Of a DNA stretch of 43,005 nucleotides, positions 25,615 to 32,468 are shown one piece after another (the first letter of the stretch is position 1; each line of letters starts with the position of its first letter). A model generated the notes under the pieces. That model was given only the letters and a program-made list of their open reading frames with translations, was not told the origin of the DNA and did not search any database. The stretch is from Burkholderiales bacterium (GTDB lineage Bacteria > Pseudomonadota > Gammaproteobacteria > Burkholderiales > Burkholderiaceae_C): NCBI GenBank assembly GCA_017302655.1, contig JAFLDE010000026.1:1-43005 (forward strand). Direction: 5' to 3'. The position numbers were made by a program, and so were the translations under genes.

Positions 25615-27041
25615 GAGGCTCGCACCTCGCTGAAGGCTCTTGCGGCCTGCAGGCCGGAAAGCAGACCGTCTTCATGGAAGCCATAGCGTGTCCAGGCGCC
25701 GGCGAACCAGACGCCGCCCTGGCCCTGCAGCGCCGGCAGGCGACGCTGCGCAGCCACGGCCCCTTCGTCGAACACCGGGTGGGCGTAGTCGAACTCGCGC
25801 AGCACCTGCTTGGGCTCACGCAGCGGGTTCATGCTCACCACCACCGGCTGGCTCCAGGGCAGGGGCTGCAGCTCGTTGATGAGGTAGTGCAGACAGACCG
25901 GCCGCTGCGCCGCGCGCACCTGTCCGTCGGTCTCGAAGTTCCAGGCCGCCCAGGCGCTGCGGCGCCGCGGCAACTGTCCGGCGTCCAGGTGGAGCACGGC
26001 CCGGTTGCGCTGGTAGCGGATGGCGCCGAGCAGCTCGCGCTCCGGTGCCGAGGCGTCGGACAGCAGGGCCAGGGCCTGGTCGCTGTGGCAGGCCAGGATG
26101 ACGGCGTCGAAATCCTCGTGCCGGCCCCCGTCCAGCCACAGGCGGGCGCCTCCCTTGGGCTGGCGCTGCACGGCGCGCACGGGGCTGGCTTCGCGCACAT
26201 CGGACAGGCGTGCGCGCAGGCGCTGCACGTACTCGCGGGACCCACCCTTCACCGTCAACCATTGCGGGCGCTCGTTGACCTGCAGCAGGCCGTGGTTGTG
26301 GCAGAAGCGAATCAGCGTGCCGACCGGGAAGTCCAGCATCTGCCCCGCCGGGCAGGACCAGATGCAGGCAATCATCGGCAGCAGGTAGGCGTCGCGGAAC
26401 ATCGCGCTGAAGCGGTGTTCGCGCAGGAAGTCCGCCAAGGGCTGCTGCAGTGCGGCGTCCTCGCCGCGTTCGGCCAAGGCCGTGGTCAGGCGGTTGAAGC
26501 GCAGCAGCTCGATGAGCATGCGCAGGAAGGCAGGCCGCAGCAGGTTGCGGCGCTGAGCGAACACGCTGTTCAGGTCGTTGCCGGCCCATTCCAGGCCCAG
26601 GCCGCGGTGCTGCACCGAAAAGCCCATGCGGCTGGGTGCCAGTTCCACGCCCAGGTCATCGAAGAGACGCAGCAGCAGCGGGTAGGTGCGCACGTTGCAC
26701 ACCAAGAATCCGGTGTCCACGCCGTGGCGTACGCCGTCCAGTTCCACGTCCACCGTGTTGGCGTGCCCTCCCAGGCGCGGCTCGGCTTCGAACACGCTGA
26801 CTTGCGCGCGCCCTTGCAAGGCCCAGGCGGCGCCCAGTCCGCTGATGCCACCGCCCACCACCGCCACGCGCTGCGCCGCCTGACCGGTCAGTGCCGGCGC
26901 GCCGCCATCCAGCCAGCGCAGCAGGTCGCCGGCGTGGGCCTGTGCTTCGGCGGTGGCCCGGTCGGTGGCGGGCGCGGCGGCCGTGTCGCGCGGGCCGACG
27001 AAACCTGCCATGCGCGTGCTGGTGGGGCGTGCGTCTTTCAC
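25611..27041 (-). CDS. FAD-dependent amine oxidase-like protein
   Basis: 476-aa flavoprotein. After a low-complexity ~55-residue lead, VAVVGGGISGLGAAWAL is the FAD-binding motif and VFEAEPRLGGHANTV the following GG motif; the C-terminus has VWFAGAWTRYGFHEDGLLSG, the second FAD contact. It belongs to the branch found next to DUF1365 and CFA-type methyltransferases. In Rhodobacter a flavin-dependent desaturase (UfaD) acts on methylated acyl chains in furan fatty acid synthesis; whether this protein is its equivalent needs alignment. The GTG at 27041 overlaps the peroxidase stop by 4 bp; an internal ATG 10 codons later would also be possible. Confidence 0.88.
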   Translation of the reverse strand: MKDARPTSTRMAGFVGPRDTAAAPATDRATAEAQAHAGDLLRWLDGGAPALTGQAAQRVAVVGGGISGLGAAWALQGRAQVSVFEAEPRLGGHANTVDVELDGVRHGVDTGFLVCNVRTYPLLLRLFDDLGVELAPSRMGFSVQHRGLGLEWAGNDLNSVFAQRRNLLRPAFLRMLIELLRFNRLTTALAERGEDAALQQPLADFLREHRFSAMFRDAYLLPMIACIWSCPAGQMLDFPVGTLIRFCHNHGLLQVNERPQWLTVKGGSREYVQRLRARLSDVREASPVRAVQRQPKGGARLWLDGGRHEDFDAVILACHSDQALALLSDASAPERELLGAIRYQRNRAVLHLDAGQLPRRRSAWAAWNFETDGQVRAAQRPVCLHYLINELQPLPWSQPVVVSMNPLREPKQVLREFDYAHPVFDEGAVAAQRRLPALQGQGGVWFAGAWTRYGFHEDGLLSGLQAARAFSEVRAS

Positions 27042-27640
27042 AGCAGTTTCTCGATGGCCTTGACGAGGGTGTCGCTCTCCGGCGTGGTCATGGAGCCGAA
27101 GGCGGCCGCCGGCTTGCCATCGCGCCCGACGAGGTACTTGTGGAAGTTCCAGCGTGGAGGGCTGTCGGTGGCCTGGGCCAGCTCAGCGAACAAGGGGTTG
27201 GCGCCCGGCAGGCTGGGCTTGACCACCGACTTGGCAAACATCGGGAACTTCACGTTGAAGGTGTTCTCGCAGAACTCGGCGATCTGCTTGCTGCTGCCAG
27301 GCTCCTGCTCGCCAAAGTCGTTGGAGGGAAAGCCGAGCACCACCAAGCCGCGTGCGCCGTAGCGGCGGTTCAGAGCTTCGAGCCCCTGGTACTGCTTGGT
27401 GAAGCCGCAGAAGCTGGCGGTGTTCACCACCAGCACCACCTTGCCCGCGTACTGGCAGAGCGACTGCGGGGCCTCATCCTGCAGGCGCGGGAAGCTCTTA
27501 TTCAGCAAGGGCGGGCAGGCAGCTGCAGCGCTGGGCGCTGCGGCTGTCGGAGCCGATGGTTGAGCCTGTGCAGTCATGGAACAGACTATACAGGCCAAAA
27601 CAAGACTGAGCAGTCTCGCTTGATTTGCAGGGCTTTTCAT
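27038..27640 (-). CDS. Periplasmic glutathione peroxidase-family protein
   Basis: 200-aa thiol peroxidase of the glutathione peroxidase family. It begins with a signal peptide (hydrophobic LLSLVLACIVCSM, AQA near residue 26), then an Ala/Pro linker. Catalytic features: VVLVVNTASFCGFTKQYQGL with peroxidatic Cys, GFPSNDFGEQEPGS with Gln, and PRWNFHKYLVGRDG with Trp-Asn. The enzyme is a Cys, not selenocysteine, form and probably uses a thioredoxin-like reductant or reduces lipid peroxides. ATG 27640 is chosen; an upstream start at 27664 would run through the operator. It leads the nine-gene chain and is divergent from the B12-binding regulator. Confidence 0.88.
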   Translation of the reverse strand: MKSPANQARLLSLVLACIVCSMTAQAQPSAPTAAAPSAAAACPPLLNKSFPRLQDEAPQSLCQYAGKVVLVVNTASFCGFTKQYQGLEALNRRYGARGLVVLGFPSNDFGEQEPGSSKQIAEFCENTFNVKFPMFAKSVVKPSLPGANPLFAELAQATDSPPRWNFHKYLVGRDGKPAAAFGSMTTPESDTLVKAIEKLL

Positions 27641-27654
27641 TTGTCTTGGGCAAA
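27640..27654. promoter_or_regulatory. Operator-like dyad at the peroxidase start (site 1)
   Basis: TTTGTCTTGGGCAAA, an imperfect dyad (TTTGTC-N3-GGCAAA), touching the peroxidase start codon. It is the reverse complement of site 2 with one mismatch in 15. A plus-strand -35 candidate for the regulator gene (TTGGGC, 27646-27651) lies inside it, so binding here would block that promoter. Confidence 0.6.
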
Positions 27655-27670
27655 AGTTAAACACACGGCA

Positions 27671-27698
27671 AAATTACAGCACACGCCCCCGAAGTCAA
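27671..27698 (-). promoter_or_regulatory. Candidate promoter of the nine-gene operon
   Basis: On the minus strand TTGACT (27698-27693) and TAATTT (27676-27671) are 16 bp apart, giving a start near 27664 and a leader of about 24 nt that contains site 1. A plus-strand promoter TTGGGC-N17-CAAAAT (27646-27674) for the regulator overlaps it. Found by eye. Confidence 0.5.
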
Positions 27699-27703
27699 CA
27701 AGC

Positions 27704-27718
27704 TTTGTCCAAGACAAA
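27704..27718. promoter_or_regulatory. Operator-like dyad at the regulator start (site 2)
   Basis: TTTGTCCAAGACAAA is a perfect dyad (TTTGTC-CAA-GACAAA) ending one base before the regulator ATG and 5 bp upstream of the operon -35 hexamer. With site 1 it frames the shared promoter region, each site adjoining one start codon. Confidence 0.65.
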
Positions 27719-27719
27719 C

Positions 27720-28640
27720 ATGAGTCAAGCCGACACCTCCGCCTGGTTGAACATCGCTGCCGTGGAGCGGGACACGGGCCTGTCCAAGGATCTGCTGCGC
27801 GTCTGGGAACGGCGCTACGGCTTTCCGCAGCCCGAGCGTGATGCCAATGGAGTACGTCTTTACCCGGCCGAGCAGATGCAGCGCCTGCGGGACATCAAGC
27901 GGCTGCTCGATGCCGGGCAGCGCCCGCATCAGGTGGTCGGGCTACCTGCTGCGGACCTGCAGCAACGTCTGTCGCTGTTGCAGGCCCAGGCCGTGCCGCG
28001 TGGCGTGACCACCGTGGCTGACTTCGACGAGCTGCTGCAACCCCTGCTGGCGCATGACGCCACGGCCTTGCACGGGGCGCTGCAGTCGGAGCTGCTTCGC
28101 CGCGGCCTGGCCGCCTATGTGCAGGAGGTGTTGGCGCCGCTCATTCACCGCGTCGGGGTGTTGTGGAGCGAAGGCCGGGTGCGCATCCACGAGGAGCACC
28201 TGTTCTCCGAGGTGGTGCAGCAGCAGCTTCGGCGGGCCATCGGCATGCTGCCCGTCGACGCCGATGCCCGGCCGCGCGTGCTGCTCAGCACCCTGCCGGG
28301 CGAGGAGCATGGCCTGGGCCTCCTGATGGTGCAGGCCCTGCTGTCGCTGGAGAACTGCCCTTGCGTTTCGCTAGGCCTGCAGACGCCAGTGGCTGAGCTG
28401 GTCGAAGCCGCCCAGCGCCAGGGTGCCGATGTGCTGGCGCTGAGCTGCTCGGCCTATGCCCGCGCGAATGGGCTTTCGCAGGACCTCACGCGCCTGCGCG
28501 AGGCCCTGCCGGTGGAGGTGGAACTCTGGGTGGGGGGCGGCGCCCCGCACCTTCGCCGCTTGCGGCCGGTGCCGGGCCTGCGCGTCATCGACGGCTTGCA
28601 GGCCCTGGCGCCGGCGGTGGCGCAGTGGCGCAAACGCTGA
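27720..28640 (+). CDS. CarH/LitR-type B12-binding MerR regulator (photoreceptor)
   Basis: 306-aa transcription factor: MerR-type winged helix (residues 8-75, with RVWERRYGFP at 27-36), a helical B12-cap domain (about 100-175) and a Rossmann B12-binding domain (about 185-300). The light-sensing signature of the CarH/LitR family is complete: Trp149-x9-Glu159-His160, and the cobalamin motif Glu195-x-His197-x-x-Gly200, whose His is the lower axial ligand. In the family, dark adenosylcobalamin-bound protein represses and light releases it. The ATG at 27720 is used rather than a TTG at 27705 that lies within the operator. The gene is divergent from the nine-gene operon and ends directly against the ABC permease stop. 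Light response is inferred from motifs. Confidence 0.88.
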   Translation: MSQADTSAWLNIAAVERDTGLSKDLLRVWERRYGFPQPERDANGVRLYPAEQMQRLRDIKRLLDAGQRPHQVVGLPAADLQQRLSLLQAQAVPRGVTTVADFDELLQPLLAHDATALHGALQSELLRRGLAAYVQEVLAPLIHRVGVLWSEGRVRIHEEHLFSEVVQQQLRRAIGMLPVDADARPRVLLSTLPGEEHGLGLLMVQALLSLENCPCVSLGLQTPVAELVEAAQRQGADVLALSCSAYARANGLSQDLTRLREALPVEVELWVGGGAPHLRRLRPVPGLRVIDGLQALAPAVAQWRKR

Positions 28641-29591
28641 TCACAGATGGTGCTTGCGGCGGTACACCAAACCGGCGAAGCAGGCAGCTGAGACGGCGAG
28701 CACGGAGAGGAACATCGGGCTGGCCAACTGGCCGAGCTGGTGCACGAGATCCAGGCCGATCAGCTGCCAGAACTGATCCACCTCGTTGAAGCTCAGGCGG
28801 CCCACCTCCACCCCGGCTTCGCGAAGTTGCTCCGGGTTGTCCGGGAAGAAGGCGCCGTCGATGCGCATCACCAGGGCCAGCAACCATTCACGCACCGGGC
28901 CACGGGTGGCCGGCAGGTTGGCCAGCAGCACCGTGCTCAGCACGACCACCGGCACGCCCCAGCGCTTCAGCCAGGCCGAGGCCACCATCAGCACCAGCAC
29001 CACCGGCAGCAGCCACAGCACGAAGAGCGGCAGCCCAGCCACCAGGCGCACCAGGCCGGGCAGCAGGAACTGCACGACGAGGCCCCATTGCACGTCGGCC
29101 AGGCCACTCAGTCCGAAGCCCTTGACGACCGCGCCCAGCGCAATCACCAAGCCGGTGCCCATGCCCACCGCCACTGAGATCAGCATCACCATCAGGGTGT
29201 GCGAGAACAAGGTGGCCGACAGCTGCTCGCTGTGCGAGCCGGGCAAGGACATCCAGAACTCCAGCGATCGGTCCTGCGCGTCGCGACGCGCCAAGCCGGA
29301 GACTTGAAAGAGCTGTGCCAGCACCGTCAACCCGACCACCGCGATGGTGGAGAAGCCCCACAGCGCCAGCGCGGCGACCGTGGCCGGATGCAATCCGCCC
29401 ATCTGCTTCAGCTGATCGATGCCCTCTCGAAGGTCCTTGCCGGCCTCGAAGGGGGGGCTGAAAGGCAGCGCCAGCAGCGCAATGGCGAAGGGCAGCAGCA
29501 TCACGCCCAGCCAGCCGATGCGGTGCTGCATCCACTCGCGCTGCACCAGGGTCTTGAATCGCGTCGTGGCGACATTCATTGCGACAGACAT
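28641..29591 (-). CDS. ABC-2 type permease
   Basis: 316-aa membrane protein, last gene of a GntR-ATPase-permease unit. Hydrophobic segments lie near 27-47, 75-97, 130-160, 190-212, 220-242 and 290-310. Start ATG 29591 has AGAAGGAGAA 6 bp before it. Sequence resembles ABC-2 exporter permeases found with YtrA-type regulators, whose cargo is commonly an antibiotic, lipid or unknown compound. A large extracytoplasmic loop (about 245-285, FFPDNPEQLREAGVEVGRL) is notable. The stop codon directly abuts that of the convergent B12-binding regulator with no base between. Cargo unknown. Confidence 0.82.
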   Translation of the reverse strand: MSVAMNVATTRFKTLVQREWMQHRIGWLGVMLLPFAIALLALPFSPPFEAGKDLREGIDQLKQMGGLHPATVAALALWGFSTIAVVGLTVLAQLFQVSGLARRDAQDRSLEFWMSLPGSHSEQLSATLFSHTLMVMLISVAVGMGTGLVIALGAVVKGFGLSGLADVQWGLVVQFLLPGLVRLVAGLPLFVLWLLPVVLVLMVASAWLKRWGVPVVVLSTVLLANLPATRGPVREWLLALVMRIDGAFFPDNPEQLREAGVEVGRLSFNEVDQFWQLIGLDLVHQLGQLASPMFLSVLAVSAACFAGLVYRRKHHL

Positions 29592-29619
29592 CGTGTTCTC
29601 CTTCTGAGATCAGGCGCGT

Positions 29620-30498
29620 TCAAGCGCGATCGGGTGCCAGCTCGGGCTTGCGCGTCAGCGCCACGAACAGGTCCACCAAACTGGGGCGGAAGCGCTGGCC
29701 ACCCTGGGCCAGATGTGCGGGCGGTTCGCCGTCGAACAGTGCGGCGGGCATGCCGCCGCCCACGCGGTAGCGCAGCAGCGGATGCGCGGCGGCCACCGCA
29801 TCGGCGGCCTCGGGGTGATGGCTCAGCGCCACGAAGCGGCTCTCGATCGCCTCCAGGCTGAGGTTCAGCACCAGCTTGCCCTCGTCGAGCATCAGCACGT
29901 CGGTCAGCAGGGCCTCGATCTCTTCCACCTGGTGGGTCGAGATGAGCACGCTGCGCTCGCCGTCGCACCATTCGTCGATCAGCATCTCGTAGAAGCTCTT
30001 GCGCGAGATCACATCCAGGCCCAGCGTCGGCTCGTCCAGGATCATGAGCTTGGCGTCAATGGCCGCGATCAGCGCCAGATGTGCCTGCACCACCATGCCC
30101 TTGGACAATGACTTCACCTTGTCGTTCAGCCCCACCGAGGTGCGGCGCAGCAACTGCCGCGCGCGCTCGGCGCTGAACTGCGGCTGCAAACCGCTCATCA
30201 GCGTGATCAGCTCGGACACCTTGGCCCAGCGCGGCAACACCGCCACGTCGGGGATGTAGCTCAGCTCGGTGAGCAAGGCGGTGCGATCACGCATCGGGTC
30301 GCGGCCCAGCACGCGCAGCTCGCCGTCCACGCCCTTCAGTCCCACCATCGCCTTCATCAGCGAGGTCTTGCCGGCGCCGTTGTGGCCCAGCAGGCCCACC
30401 ACCCGTCCCTTGGGCAAGGTGAAGGAGACGTCGCTCAGCGCGGTCTTGCTGCGGCCATAGCGCAGCGTCAGGTTCTTGGCTTCCACCAGATTCGTCAT
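29620..30498 (-). CDS. ABC transporter ATP-binding protein
   Basis: 292-aa ATPase. Walker A is GLLGHNGAGKTS (about 37-48), the signature is KSLSKGMVVQ (LSKGM in place of LSGGQ), Walker B is KLMILDEPTLGLD and the switch His is in LISTHQVEEIE. The C-terminal ~70 residues lie outside the ATPase fold. The ATG at 30498 overlaps the GntR stop (ATGA), so translation is coupled; the permease follows after 28 bp. Together they form an ABC-2 exporter controlled by the adjacent regulator. The LSKGM variant is also seen in other ABC-2 exporters. Confidence 0.9.
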   Translation of the reverse strand: MTNLVEAKNLTLRYGRSKTALSDVSFTLPKGRVVGLLGHNGAGKTSLMKAMVGLKGVDGELRVLGRDPMRDRTALLTELSYIPDVAVLPRWAKVSELITLMSGLQPQFSAERARQLLRRTSVGLNDKVKSLSKGMVVQAHLALIAAIDAKLMILDEPTLGLDVISRKSFYEMLIDEWCDGERSVLISTHQVEEIEALLTDVLMLDEGKLVLNLSLEAIESRFVALSHHPEAADAVAAAHPLLRYRVGGGMPAALFDGEPPAHLAQGGQRFRPSLVDLFVALTRKPELAPDRA

Positions 30499-30851
30499 TG
30501 CGTGTTCCCCCAATCCAGGTCAGACCCCTGCAGGCCCATGCGGCGCAGGCGCTCGCGCAGCACCGGCCACTCGTCGCGCAGGAAGGCTTCGCGCTCGCTG
30601 CGCAGCAGCCGGGCCCGTGCGCCCTCGGTCACATACATGCCCAGGCCGCGGCGCGGCTCCAGGAAACCCTCATCCACCAGGCTCTGCAGCGCGCGGCTGA
30701 CGGTGAGCGGGTTGATCAGGTACTGCTGCGCCAATTGGCGCACCGAGGGCATCGGCGCTCCTTCCGGCGGCTCGCCGTCCAGCAACTGGCCGGCCAGTTG
30801 TTGTGCGAGCTGCCGATAGATCGGCGCGGTGTCGTTCCAGGCTGTCTGCAT
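30495..30851 (-). CDS. GntR-family regulator, YtrA subfamily
   Basis: 118-aa repressor: winged helix DTAPIYRQLAQQLAGQLLDG then PMPSVRQLAQQYLINPLTVSRALQSLVDEGFLEPRRGLGMYV, and only a ~40-residue C-terminal tail, the hallmark of the short YtrA subgroup that controls linked ABC exporters. ATG 30851 is chosen because an inverted repeat operator sits just upstream; a longer frame would translate through it. First gene of GntR-ATPase-permease. Likely autorepressor induced by a ligand that is also exported; ligand unknown. Confidence 0.88.
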   Translation of the reverse strand: MQTAWNDTAPIYRQLAQQLAGQLLDGEPPEGAPMPSVRQLAQQYLINPLTVSRALQSLVDEGFLEPRRGLGMYVTEGARARLLRSEREAFLRDEWPVLRERLRRMGLQGSDLDWGNTQ

Positions 30852-30862
30852 GGGCGGCTCCG

Positions 30863-30884
30863 GTGTGTTGGTGAGGTAACACAC
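30863..30884. promoter_or_regulatory. Operator of the GntR/ABC unit
   Basis: Perfect 7-bp inverted repeat GTGTGTT (30863-30869) and AACACAC (30878-30884) with an 8-bp spacer, 11 bp before the GntR start. Size and place fit a YtrA-subfamily autoregulatory site. CATAGT just upstream on the minus strand could be the -10 box. Confidence 0.7.
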
Positions 30885-31062
30885 TATGCCGCTTGTCCCC
30901 CGAACGCCCTTGCGCCTGTTCGACAAGTCGGCGCTGGAGGCGGATGAACTGCACAAACGCGTGACGGGCTGTCTGTCCGCAGGTCTGCAAGGCCTCGGCA
31001 GGGGACCCGCAGCGCCGCTTCCCGCGACAGCGGGTCAAGCGGTTCATTCGGGCAACCCCTCA

Positions 31063-31091
31063 TTGCTGAGCAGGAATTCGATCGCGATAGT
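31063..31091 (+). promoter_or_regulatory. Promoter of the glycan locus
   Basis: TTGCTG (31063-31068) and GATAGT (31086-31091) are 17 bp apart. The predicted start point, near 31098, falls inside the LacI-type operator that follows, as expected for a repressed promoter. Confidence 0.6.
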
Positions 31092-31095
31092 GCCG

Positions 31096-31109
31096 TGGAA
31101 CCGGTTACA
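31096..31109. promoter_or_regulatory. LacI-family operator before GH1
   Basis: TGGAACCGGTTACA contains the AACCGGTT core with central CG typical of LacI/GalR-family sites. It covers the predicted transcription start of the GH1 gene. The LacI-family gene two positions downstream (32469-33485) is the obvious ligand-responsive repressor. No second copy was found before the TonB receptor gene. Confidence 0.7.
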
Positions 31110-31124
31110 TGACGCCAAACTGCT

Positions 31125-32468
31125 TTGTCCAGCTCCTTTCCGCCTGGCTTCCTTTGGGGAGCCGCCACTTCGGCCTATCAGATCGAAGGCTCGCCTTTGG
31201 CTGATGGGGCGGGGCCCAGCATTTGGCAGCGTTTTGCGCGCACGCCGGGTCGAATCAGCCAGGGTGACGATGGCGACATCGCGTGCGACCACTACCGCCG
31301 CATGGAAGGGGACGTCGCCCTCATGCGCGAGCTGGGCCTCCGTGCCTACCGGTTCAGCGTCAATTGGGGCCGCGTGCTGCCGGCCGGACGCGGCGCCGTC
31401 AATCAGGCGGGGCTCGGTTTCTACGAACGCCTGGTGGACGGTCTGCTAGATGCCGGCATCGAGCCGATGCTCACGCTGTACCACTGGGACCTGCCGGAGG
31501 CGCTCGACAACCTGGGCGGGTGGTTGAACCCTGACATCGCCCACTGGTTTGCCGACTACACGGCGCTGATGGCCCGGCGGCTGGATGACCGCGTCAAGCT
31601 GTGGACCACGCTGAACGAACCTTGGGTGGTTGCTGATGGGGGCTACATGCACGGGGTGCTGGCCCCGGGGCATCGCTGCAGGCACGAAGCCGCCTTGGCA
31701 GCCCACCACTTGTTGCGAGCCCACGCTGCCGGTGTGCAGGCCTATCGCGCGGAGGGGCGCCACCAGATTGGCCTGGTGGTGAACATCGAACCGAAGCATC
31801 TCGCGACAGAAGCCACGGAAGCAGATCGCCAGGCGGCGCGACAGGCGCATGCCTACATGAACCGCCAGTACCTCGAGCCGGCGATCCATGGCCGCTACCC
31901 CGAGGAACTGCGTGAGGTGTTCGGCGCCGATTGGCCGGACTGGCCTTCCAGCGAAGTCGAAGCGCTCAAGACAGAGATCGACTTCTTGGGCCTGAACTAC
32001 TACACGCGCAGCGTGGTGCAGGCCGACCCTGGCGCCTGGCCCGTCCCAGCTCGCGCGCAGCGGCAGCCACAAGGCACATACACCGAGACTGGCTGGGAGC
32101 TGCACCCTCAGGGGCTGACGGAGACCCTCCTCTGGATGCACCGCGAATACGGCGGACTGCCGCTGTACGTGACCGAGAACGGTGCGGCCTTCTTCGACCC
32201 GCCGGAGGCCATCGACGGCGTGGTGAACGACCCCTTGCGCGTTCACTACCTGAAGACTCACGTCGCAGCGGTGGCCGAAGCCTTGCGCCAAGGCGTCGAC
32301 CTGCGTGGCTACTTTGCCTGGTCGCTATTCGACAACCTGGAGTGGGCGCATGGTTTCAGCAAGCGATTCGGTCTGGTGCACGTCAATTACGCCACCCTGG
32401 AGCGAACGCCCAAGCAGAGCGCGCGCTGGTACGCGCAGACCATCAGCCACCACGGTGAAGGACTCTGA
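31125..32468 (+). CDS. GH1-family beta-glucosidase
   Basis: 447-aa retaining beta-glycosidase. FPPGFLWGAATSAYQIEG (5-22) is the GH1 N-terminus; the acid/base Glu165 is in TLNEPW and the nucleophile Glu351 in YVTENG; ends with WSLFDNLEWAHGFSKRFGLVHV. No signal peptide, so it acts in the cytoplasm on imported oligosaccharides. The start is odd: the frame is closed upstream by a TGA at 31110 and no ATG exists, so TTG 31125 is used, without a clear ribosome-binding site. An ATG at 31109 is out of frame. It is followed directly (0 bp) by the LacI gene. Confidence 0.93.
   Translation: MSSSFPPGFLWGAATSAYQIEGSPLADGAGPSIWQRFARTPGRISQGDDGDIACDHYRRMEGDVALMRELGLRAYRFSVNWGRVLPAGRGAVNQAGLGFYERLVDGLLDAGIEPMLTLYHWDLPEALDNLGGWLNPDIAHWFADYTALMARRLDDRVKLWTTLNEPWVVADGGYMHGVLAPGHRCRHEAALAAHHLLRAHAAGVQAYRAEGRHQIGLVVNIEPKHLATEATEADRQAARQAHAYMNRQYLEPAIHGRYPEELREVFGADWPDWPSSEVEALKTEIDFLGLNYYTRSVVQADPGAWPVPARAQRQPQGTYTETGWELHPQGLTETLLWMHREYGGLPLYVTENGAAFFDPPEAIDGVVNDPLRVHYLKTHVAAVAEALRQGVDLRGYFAWSLFDNLEWAHGFSKRFGLVHVNYATLERTPKQSARWYAQTISHHGEGL

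Larger units (their letters stand above)
30852..31124. other. Intergenic region between the GntR and GH1 genes
   Basis: 273 bp containing divergent control elements: the GntR operator (30863-30884) at the left and the GH1 promoter plus LacI operator (31063-31109) at the right. The middle, about 30900-31050, shows no gene or clear site. Confidence 0.6.

Noticed and set aside
27641-27719. Cobalamin riboswitch controlling the B12-binding regulator
   Set aside because: The leader is far too short (under 40 nt) and no B12-box was seen; control is more likely by the protein itself.
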